Assembly (NCBI GenBank): GCA_963709425.1 | Contig: CAVPWG010000001.1 | Span: 558,001 to 622,000 of the forward strand | Direction: 5' to 3' | From: JAICJC01 sp963709425 | Lineage (GTDB): Bacteria; Actinomycetota; Thermoleophilia; Gaiellales; JAICJC01 | DNA length: 64,000 nt | Part shown: positions 57,960 through 64,000 of the stretch, one piece after another | Layout of the letters: each line of letters starts with the position of its first letter | Numbering within the stretch: the first letter of the stretch is position 1 | Made by a program: the position numbers and the translations under genes | The notes under the pieces: generated by a model | Databases searched by the model: none | Seen by the model: only the letters and a program-made list of their open reading frames with translations | What the model was told of the DNA's origin: nothing

Positions 57960-59962
57960 GGTGTCTCGATCGGCAAAGTGAGGCGCACGAGGGTGCCACC
58001 GCCGGCGCCGGGTGCGATCGTGACGGCTCCCCCGAGCTCATCGGCGCGGTCCCGCATCGAACGCATCCCGATCCCACGCCCCTGATGTGCAGTCATGCCG
58101 CGACCGTCGTCCTCGACCTCCAGTTCCAACATGCCGTTCACGGCGATGCGGAGTTCGCAGCTGCCTGCGTCGGCATGGCGAGCCGCATTGGTGAGCGCCT
58201 CGGATGCGATCCGATATGCGGCCACCTCGACTGCTGCGGGCAGCTCCGGCAATCTTTCGGGGCCTGACAGGCGATAGCAAGGGCCGAGACGGGTCACCTG
58301 CGACTGCAGCGCCTGCAGCAGGCCGAGCTCGTCCAACGCTGGGGGTCTGAGGCCGTCCACGAGCCGACGGATCTCGGCGATCGCCTCTTGCGTCTCAGTC
58401 GTCAGCTCGCCGATCAAGCGCTCCGCGTCGGCCGGCCTCGTGATCGCGGCTCCCTTCGCCGCGCTCAGCTTCAACACCATCCCGGCGAGGGTCGGCCCGA
58501 GCCCATCGTGCAGGTCGCGTCGCACCCTGCGCCGTTCCTCCTCTCTGGCCATCACCAGTCGCTCGCGCGACCGCTGCAGGTCATCCATCACACGCACGCC
58601 GTGCACGGCGACGCCGCTCTGGCGTGCCAGGTCGGTCAGCAGCCGCCTGTCGGCGGCGGTGAGCGACTCACCTCGCGGTGCGACCACGCCCAGCCGGCCG
58701 AGCACGTCGCCCTGGTAGGACAGCGGGAACCATGCAATCCGCTCATCACCCGGTACTCCAACCGACGCGGCGGTGGCGAGTGTGCCGCCGCGCTCGAGCT
58801 CGATCACCGCATGCGGCACCCGCAGAGCACCGGCTACCGAACCGACGATTGTCGCGAGAACCTCTTCGCCGGCGGGCGCCGATTCCAGCCGCTGGCCGAG
58901 GGTGGAGAGCGCGGCGTAAGGATCCGATCGCTCGCCGTAGACGAGCCGCTCGACGATGCGTTGCAGGCGGCGATGGAGCGGCTGCACTGACAGCGCCGCG
59001 ACAGCCGCGGCGATGCCACCCGCGACTCCGGTGCTGTGAAGGACGAGGTTCAGCAACACCACCAGCGTCGTCGAGATAGCCAGAACGATCAGCGTCAGCG
59101 AGCCGTAGATCAGCGTCCGGCTGAGAGCGAGCTCGACGTCGAACAGTTGGTAGCGAAACAGCGCAACACCGGTCGAGAGTGACAACGCCGTGGCCGCAAC
59201 CGCGATCGCGGCCAGGCTGACGGGCCCAGTACCGCCGGTGAAGTATCCATCCGCCAGGCAGATCAGCAGGGCGAGCGGCAGCAGCGTCGCGGCGTATGCG
59301 AACCACAACAGCTGCATCCGCTCCACCCCGCCAGCCCGCCGAAGTCGCACACGCACTGCCCAGGCCGCCGCGAACAGTCCCACCAGGATCCCGATGAGGC
59401 TCGGAAGCAGCAACCAGACGGCGGCCTGAACGTGCGGCAGCGGACTGTCCACGGTGCCGTAGACGGCCGGGAACCGATCGGGGTGGAGCATCCCGGCCAG
59501 GATCGCTGCCGCGAACGACGCCGCGACGAAGATCGCGAGCGGGCGCCAGCGCCTGCTTGGCAGCCGACCATCCGGAAACACCAGTGCCAGCGCCGTGGCC
59601 CCGGCGAACAGGGTCGGCCAGTCCGCCTGATCCCACAGCAACGCCCATCGGCCACCGGGCAGCGAGCCCGCATTCGCCACGAGCGCGTAGCGGGCATACG
59701 GCTCCACCGCGAATGCCAGGCCAAGCAGAGCGGCATCGGCGATCAGCACCCATCCCACCACGTTGCCCTGGCGACGCCACACGATCAGGCTCCCAACCGC
59801 GAGCGGAACGACGACGACCGGCGCCACCAACAGCAGCACCCAGGGATCGTCATGCCCCACCACCGCCAAGATCCCCGCAACCCCGAGCAACGCCACCACC
59901 GCCACGGCAGCGGTACCGGCCACGGTCCGAGCCATCCACCGCGGCGTTCGTGTCAGTCGCAT
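57956..59962 (-). CDS. Membrane sensor histidine kinase (NarX/DesK-type HisKA_3)
   Basis: A 668-aa protein. About nine hydrophobic helices fill residues 15-290, then a GAF domain (AALSTLGQRLESAPAGEEVLATIVGSVAGALRVPHAVIEL), the HisKA_3 dimerisation motif with the phosphorylated His (REEERRRVRRDLHDGLGPTLAGM) and a HATPase domain (RIASEALTNAARHADAGSCELRIAVN, VEDDGRGM, GIGMRSMRDRADELGG). The signal is unknown. ATG 59962 starts just ahead of the first helix. It forms a coupled pair with the response regulator. Confidence 0.9.
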   Translation of the reverse strand: MRLTRTPRWMARTVAGTAAVAVVALLGVAGILAVVGHDDPWVLLLVAPVVVVPLAVGSLIVWRRQGNVVGWVLIADAALLGLAFAVEPYARYALVANAGSLPGGRWALLWDQADWPTLFAGATALALVFPDGRLPSRRWRPLAIFVAASFAAAILAGMLHPDRFPAVYGTVDSPLPHVQAAVWLLLPSLIGILVGLFAAAWAVRVRLRRAGGVERMQLLWFAYAATLLPLALLICLADGYFTGGTGPVSLAAIAVAATALSLSTGVALFRYQLFDVELALSRTLIYGSLTLIVLAISTTLVVLLNLVLHSTGVAGGIAAAVAALSVQPLHRRLQRIVERLVYGERSDPYAALSTLGQRLESAPAGEEVLATIVGSVAGALRVPHAVIELERGGTLATAASVGVPGDERIAWFPLSYQGDVLGRLGVVAPRGESLTAADRRLLTDLARQSGVAVHGVRVMDDLQRSRERLVMAREEERRRVRRDLHDGLGPTLAGMVLKLSAAKGAAITRPADAERLIGELTTETQEAIAEIRRLVDGLRPPALDELGLLQALQSQVTRLGPCYRLSGPERLPELPAAVEVAAYRIASEALTNAARHADAGSCELRIAVNGMLELEVEDDGRGMTAHQGRGIGMRSMRDRADELGGAVTIAPGAGGGTLVRLTLPIETP

Positions 59963-60134
59963 CGAACCATTGTGACAGCCAGATGCGCCTGGCGACCTAC
60001 CAGCGCGGAACTTCCCGGCGCTTCGGGACGATTTCCTCTGTCGCCCGGGACACAGGGCAACCGAGGGTACTTCCGGCAAACCACCGCCGAACAGCACACC
60101 AGGTCGCCGGATGCGGTGACCAGAAGGGAGTTCC

Positions 60135-60827
60135 GTGATCTCAGACTCACTCATCCGACGGTTCGGTGCTAGCGCCGGCGTGCTCTTTGCCGCATGCATC
60201 TTCTTCGGGAACGGCAACTTGCTCGGCGACTCGAGCAGTATCGATTCGGCCGGTTCGCTGTACAAGGTGCTGTCAGACACCCAGAACATTTCGGTCGGCG
60301 TGTTCTTCACCACCATCGGCGCCCTCTTTGCGGTCGGCTTCGCATTGGCGCTCCGCTCCGTGATCGCGCGAAAAGAGACGATGCCGGGTGGTCTGTCGAC
60401 GGTGGTGCTGGTGGCGGCCGCGACGGGCGCCGCACTCACGGGCATCGGGCCGGCGCTGATGCGCGGCGTGACGCTTCGCATCGACCATGCCACCAGCACT
60501 CCCGACATTGCGGCCTTCTCACATGCAAGCGCCGCCGCCCTGTTCTTCTACGCGTCGATCTTCTTCGCCATTGAGGCGCTCGCGACATCCGCAGCCGCGC
60601 TGCGGGGAGGCACGCTGCCGCGCTGGTTCGGATGGCTGGCGATGTTCCTGGGAACCGCCATGATCATCGGCGCCGCGGGAGCCGCGTTCGGATCGGCGCT
60701 GGCCTTCATCGGCTCGATGGCGCTGCTCTCTTTCCACATCGTCGGCTCCATCGTCGTGTGGCGCGCAGCCATCATCGAGCAGCCGCGACCCATCCCCGCA
60801 GTCGCGCCGATCGAGGTGCCAGCATGA
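60135..60827 (+). CDS. Polytopic membrane protein, DUF4386-like
   Basis: A 230-aa protein with six hydrophobic helices: GVLFAACIFF, VGVFFTTIGALFAVGFALALRSVI, TVVLVAAATGAALTGIGPAL, ASAAALFFYASIFFAIEALATSAA, WFGWLAMFLGTAMIIGAAGAAFGSALAF and ALLSFHIVGSIVVWRAAI. The resemblance to DUF4386-type proteins is loose. GTG 60135 follows GAAGGGAG. It is divergent from the sensor kinase gene and might be a target of the two-component system. Confidence 0.7.
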   Translation: MISDSLIRRFGASAGVLFAACIFFGNGNLLGDSSSIDSAGSLYKVLSDTQNISVGVFFTTIGALFAVGFALALRSVIARKETMPGGLSTVVLVAAATGAALTGIGPALMRGVTLRIDHATSTPDIAAFSHASAAALFFYASIFFAIEALATSAAALRGGTLPRWFGWLAMFLGTAMIIGAAGAAFGSALAFIGSMALLSFHIVGSIVVWRAAIIEQPRPIPAVAPIEVPA

Positions 60828-61021
60828 GAGCGCGCGTGCGAGAGCGAATTGCCTCTGCTGCAGACGACCCGGCGGCCCCTTCTTCCGTGCGTTCAGCGTT
60901 GAGTCGCCGTCAGCTATCGTCGACGTTAGCCGAGCTTGCTGGTGCCTCACGAGAGCATCGAACAGGATTCGATTCCTCGTGCGGCGTGACATTCCGCACA
61001 ATGTGGATTTGGCTGGAGTAA
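60824..61021 (+). CDS. Short protein at the edge of the ssrA-bracketed segment, doubtful
   Basis: A 65-aa frame starting with an ATG that overlaps the preceding stop (ATGA), ending six bases from the ssrA 3' end: MRARVRERIASAADDPAAPS and onward, basic, without recognisable domain. The coupling supports it, the sequence does not. Confidence 0.3.
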   Translation: MRARVRERIASAADDPAAPSSVRSALSRRQLSSTLAELAGASREHRTGFDSSCGVTFRTMWIWLE

Positions 61022-61026
61022 AGGGA

Positions 61027-61377
61027 TGGAGGCGGCGGGAATCGAACCCGCGTCCACGATTGCACGAAGAGAGCGTCTACAAGCGTAGTTCGGGTTTGAA
61101 ATTCGCCCTGCGGCTGCCCCCGAACGGGCCACCGCGCGGACTAGCCCGTCTTTGAGAGTCCCGGTCGGCGGCGAAGGCGCTCCCCCTTCCGGCAAGCCCG
61201 CTCATGACGCCGGCGATCCCTCCCGCGGGCTGGAGGGGCCGACGCGCTGCCTAGTTAGGCGGCGAGTGCGAGATCAGTTTCCGCACTTACGGATTTCCAG
61301 GGATTTTACGAGGCCACCTGGAACCTCGGCTTGCAACTCTCCCCGAAAGCCAACCGTGTCGAAACCAGTTCGCCCCC
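61027..61377 (-). ncRNA. ssrA: Transfer-messenger RNA (tmRNA)
   Basis: A one-piece tmRNA of about 351 nt. The 5' end GGGGGCG (61377-61371) pairs with CGCCTCC near the 3' end (61034-61028), with discriminator A at 61027; CCA is not encoded. The tRNA-like 5' part (GAACTGGTTTCGACACGG) and the T-arm GGTTCGATTCC are typical. The tag frame after TAAGT reads GCG GAA ACT GAT CTC GCA CTC GCC GCC TAA, that is AETDLALAA, with the usual ALAA degradation signal. smpB lies 20 bp upstream in the same direction. Confidence 0.95.
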
Positions 61378-61396
61378 TGGGGAATATGCGCCAATT

Positions 61397-61870
61397 CTAG
61401 CGGTTGGACGAGCGCTCGCGCTCCCGCAGAGCCCTGTCGATCTGACGGCGGGCGTCGCGGTCGGCGACTGCGCGGCGCTTGTCGACGCCCTCCTTGCCCT
61501 TGGCGAGGCCGATCTCGACCTTCACCCGGCCGTTGGCGAAGTAGAGGGCGAGCGGAACGAGCGTCATCCCCCGCTCCGCGACCTTCTTCCCGAGCTGGGC
61601 GATCTCGCGCCGGTGCAGCAGCAGCTTGCGGTCGCGCAGCGGCTCGTGGTTTTGGATGTTCCCCTGCCGGTAGGGGGCGATGTTCGCGCCGACCAGGAAC
61701 ACCTCGCCGTCTCGCAGCTGCGCGAACGCCTCACGGATGTTGCCGCCGCCGTCGCGCAGCGACTTGACCTCCGTCCCCTCGAGCGCGACGCCTGCCTCCA
61801 CCCGTTCGAGGATGTGGAAGTCGTGCCGGGCCTTGCGGTTCTCGGCGATGAGCTTTCGTCCCTGCGCCAT
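61397..61870 (-). CDS. smpB: SsrA-binding protein SmpB
   Basis: A 157-aa partner of tmRNA in ribosome rescue. It starts QGRKLIAENRKARHDFHILERVEAGVALEGTEVKSLRDGGGNIREAFAQL, and has LVGANIAPYRQGNIQNHEPLRDRKLLLHRREI and the C-terminal basic tail (KEGVDKRRAVADRDARRQIDRALRERE) that folds in the decoding centre. Next to ssrA, as often in bacteria. It follows the MFS gene by 10 bp. Confidence 0.97.
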   Translation of the reverse strand: MAQGRKLIAENRKARHDFHILERVEAGVALEGTEVKSLRDGGGNIREAFAQLRDGEVFLVGANIAPYRQGNIQNHEPLRDRKLLLHRREIAQLGKKVAERGMTLVPLALYFANGRVKVEIGLAKGKEGVDKRRAVADRDARRQIDRALRERERSSNR

Positions 61871-61879
61871 CGGCGAACT

Positions 61880-63055
61880 CTAGGTCGCCGGCGCCGGCTC
61901 GAGGCCGGGCAGCCGCTGGGATGCGATGAAGAGCGCCGCGCCGGCCGCCATGAACCCCGCACAGAGGCCGAACCCGACGCCGTAACCGGAATGCTGCACG
62001 ACGTAGCCGACGAGCGGGAAGAGCCACAGCATCTGGATCGAGAAACACCCCTCCGCGATCGACATCGACGTCGCCCGGAATTCGGAGCGCGTGTTGTGCT
62101 GGAGGTATGTCGAGAGCGTCACGTAGACGAGCTCCGGCGCCCCGGCGACCGAGACGAGCACGATCACCGGCAGCACGAGGCCGGACAGCTGCGGCCCGAT
62201 GAGGAGTCCCGCGATCGCCGCCAGCGTTGCCAGTCCGACCGATGCAGTGAGGGGCACGCGCTCGCCGATGCGGCCGCCCGCCCACGAGAACGCCGAGCCG
62301 GCCAGCATCGCACCGCCCAGGACGAGGCCGAGCACGGCGTCCGACGCGCCTCTGCTCTGGAAGAACGGGGCCGCGTAGAACCACCAGCTCGTGACCGCGG
62401 CCCAGTAGATGCTCCACGCGAGCGTCAGCGTCGCGAGCCGGGGCGAGTGGACGAGCGCCCGCACGCCGCGCGCTGCGACGTGGACGCCGTGGCGGGCGTG
62501 GCCGCGGGCATCGTCGGGAAGCCGGGTCGCGATCGCGCTCGCGACCAGCGCGCAGCCGGCCGTGAGCCAGAACGCGAGCGGCCGGGAGTACGTCGCGATC
62601 AGCCCGCCTGCGAGAAACGAGATGGCACCCGCGAACTGGAAGACGGCCCAGAGACCGCCGAGCATGCGCGGGAACTGGGCCTGGGCGTCGTCGTGGGCCA
62701 GGGAGTCGAAGAGGTACGCCTCGTCGGCCCCGGTCCGCAGGGCGAAGGCGACACCGTGGACGGCGCCCGCCACGCAGATGAGCGCGAACCCGGGCGCGTA
62801 GACGTAGCCCAGCTCCGCCGCAGCGGTGAAGAACCCCGCCGCGACGAGCAGGCGCCGGCGGCCGAGCGCATCGGCCAGTGCGCCGGTCGGCACCTGTGCG
62901 ATCAGCATGCCGACATGGAGCGACGCCTCCACGAGCCCGAACTGCGTCAGGCTGAGGCCGCGCGACAGCAGGAACACCGCCCAGATCGGGCCGGAGAAGA
63001 TGATGCCGTTGAAGAACTGGTAGAGGCGAAAGACGGTGAGCGTTCGGGCGTTCAT
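61880..63055 (-). CDS. MFS transporter
   Basis: A 391-aa protein with 12 helices: LYQFFNGIIFSGPIWAVFLLSRGLSLTQFGLVEASLHVGMLIAQVPTGALADALGRRRLLVAAG includes motif A (GALADALGRRR). LRTGADEAYLFDSLAHDDAQAQFPRMLGGLWAVFQFAGA is characteristic of a bacterial drug-efflux-like subgroup. Substrate unknown. ATG 63055. It is cotranscribed with smpB judging by the 10-bp gap. Confidence 0.88.
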   Translation of the reverse strand: MNARTLTVFRLYQFFNGIIFSGPIWAVFLLSRGLSLTQFGLVEASLHVGMLIAQVPTGALADALGRRRLLVAAGFFTAAAELGYVYAPGFALICVAGAVHGVAFALRTGADEAYLFDSLAHDDAQAQFPRMLGGLWAVFQFAGAISFLAGGLIATYSRPLAFWLTAGCALVASAIATRLPDDARGHARHGVHVAARGVRALVHSPRLATLTLAWSIYWAAVTSWWFYAAPFFQSRGASDAVLGLVLGGAMLAGSAFSWAGGRIGERVPLTASVGLATLAAIAGLLIGPQLSGLVLPVIVLVSVAGAPELVYVTLSTYLQHNTRSEFRATSMSIAEGCFSIQMLWLFPLVGYVVQHSGYGVGFGLCAGFMAAGAALFIASQRLPGLEPAPAT

Positions 63056-63207
63056 GAGACCTCAAACGACGAGGGATCGACGGACGGCGCGTGGCGGGGA
63101 AGGCGGCCTGAAGGCGCACCTCTCCCCCGGTGGGGGCCGTCTCAGCCCTGCTCGTGCGCGATGACGTGCCGCAGCAGCCGCAGGACGGCGGTGATTGAAT
63201 AGTCCTC

Positions 63208-64000
63208 GTGGATGCGGGCAGGCATGGCGGCGGAAATCGTAGCAGGGCGCTTCTCGTCGCCGTGATCGCCATGGCGGTGTGGGCCGTGGCGGCGCTGGAG
63301 CCGGCCTACGCCGCCACCCGAGCCCACCAGCTCGAGCTGCTCGAGACCTATCAGCCGGTGACCTGGTTCTCGGCCGCCGAGCTGTTCACGCCGACCAACG
63401 TCGGAACGTTCGAGGGCAACGTCCGGCTGCGCTGGCAGAACGCGGCGGGGAGCTTCACCTCGGCGGCTCCGGGATCCGCGCACCCGTCCCCCGAGGAGAT
63501 CGGCACCGCGCGGAGCTCCCAGTGCCAGGCCGGCCTGCGCGACCCCTGCTGGATCCTCGACGAGTCGAACTGCGCCGCATCCGGCGGAGTCGCGCCTGCG
63601 ACGCTCGCGTGCTACCAGAATGCCTGGCAGGCGGCCGGGCCCAAGCGGGTGCTGTACGGCAGGGTGTTCCGAAGCCGTGCCGGCTGGGCGCTCCAGTACT
63701 GGTACTTCTACTACGACCACGAGTTCGAGCCGCTGCTCGCGACACCCGGGACAGCCACGTACGCGGTGCAGCACGAGGGCGACTGGGAGTCGATCACCGT
63801 CGTGCTCTCACCCGACCGCACGCCCCGCTGGGTCGGGCTCAGCGGGCACTGCCTGGGGTTGCGGCGCGAGTGGAGCGCGGCGCCCCGCATCGGTCGTCAC
63901 CCCGTCGCCCGAATCGCCCGCGGGAGCCATGCGGCCTGGTTCGGAAACGGCGCGAGGCGCGTCCCGCGGAAGGCCGACTGCCTCTCGAAGTCCGAGAACG
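63208..64000 (+). CDS. Secreted Vps62-like protein (3' end beyond the window)
   Basis: An open frame running off the window edge (264 codons so far). GTG 63208 gives a signal peptide (NRSRALLVAVIAMAVWAVAALEPAYA). The mature part contains GWALQYWYFYYDHEFEP, YAVQHEGDWESITVVLSPDRTP and RGSHAAWFGNG. The WYFYY, HEGDWE and SHxxWF elements are those of Vps62-like proteins seen in fungi and actinobacteria, of unknown function. Six Cys in the first part (SSQCQAGLRDPCW, SNCAA, LACYQ, GHCLG, ADCLS) suggest disulfides. Confidence 0.75.
   Translation, partial: MDAGRHGGGNRSRALLVAVIAMAVWAVAALEPAYAATRAHQLELLETYQPVTWFSAAELFTPTNVGTFEGNVRLRWQNAAGSFTSAAPGSAHPSPEEIGTARSSQCQAGLRDPCWILDESNCAASGGVAPATLACYQNAWQAAGPKRVLYGRVFRSRAGWALQYWYFYYDHEFEPLLATPGTATYAVQHEGDWESITVVLSPDRTPRWVGLSGHCLGLRREWSAAPRIGRHPVARIARGSHAAWFGNGARRVPRKADCLSKSEN

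Noticed and set aside
60930..60985. Tandem T-loop-like motif (GGATTCGATTCC) near ssrA
   Set aside because: No acceptor or anticodon stem forms around it; likely chance similarity.

Overview
The window is a high-GC, gene-dense stretch of bacterial chromosome. GTG starts are common, and many neighbouring genes overlap by 4 bp (ATGA or GTGA), which suggests translational coupling. The order uvrC - (unknown secreted gene) - yvcK - whiA - gap - pgk - tpiA, together with a 91-aa gene that looks leaderless, a TadE-like operon, an ABATE/CGNR regulator, LtrA and PYROXD2-like oxidoreductases, points to Actinomycetota. Thermoleophilia is my best guess, but only by inference: there is no rRNA in the window. 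Four genes (uvrC, ridA, a class III aminotransferase and a P-type ATPase) each regain a full-length reading frame if one G or C is removed. That pattern suggests residual assembly errors more than biology.

Layout. 1-7169: glycolysis and morphogenesis block on the minus strand (tpiA, pgk, gap, whiA, yvcK, a secreted unknown, uvrC). 7238-11400: beta-carbonic anhydrase, a TadE/TadF/NlpC-P60 operon, and a chlorite-dismutase-family haem protein (probably HemQ) coupled to RidA. 11403-19010: small unknowns, an MFS exporter, Bcp peroxiredoxin, a CaiB-type CoA transferase, tRNA-Leu(CAG), LtrA, a glutamine-amidotransferase-like protein and a secreted GH26-like hydrolase. 19341-25800: a MarR regulator with an intrinsic terminator, an APC permease, an NAD-binding protein, two class III aminotransferases and a PuuD-like hydrolase. 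This looks like an amine/GABA utilisation set; a succinate-semialdehyde dehydrogenase at 54659 could complete it.

26454-43518: a CGNR regulator, then a minus-strand run (homocysteine methyltransferase, GcvT-like, J-domain, PotD-like lipoprotein, amidase, CBS, small membrane protein) that may handle methylated or cationic solutes. After it come tandem PYROXD2-like oxidoreductases, a secreted FN3/beta-helix protein, a secreted RCC1 propeller, two DHFR-fold proteins, a DsbA-like protein, an exported cyclase, YihY and a GYD protein. 43660-54234: an NhaC remnant, a P-type ATPase, a YfcC-type carrier with a 49-aa companion, a Ser/Thr-rich anchored protein, a lipoprotein, a glycine-rich repeat protein, the leaderless gene and an S8 peptidase.

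54659-64000: aldehyde dehydrogenase, aldo/keto reductase, a two-component system with a membrane protein, ssrA (tmRNA) with smpB, an MFS transporter and a partial secreted Vps62-like protein. A 27-bp exact copy of the ssrA 3' end lies 3.8 kb downstream of the intact gene. It brackets the two-component genes as if they were a remnant integrated element. The items that most merit follow-up are this ssrA-bracketed segment, the TadG-like/NlpC fusion, the P-type ATPase with substituted ion-site motifs, and the 50.6-54.2 kb repeat-protein/peptidase cluster.
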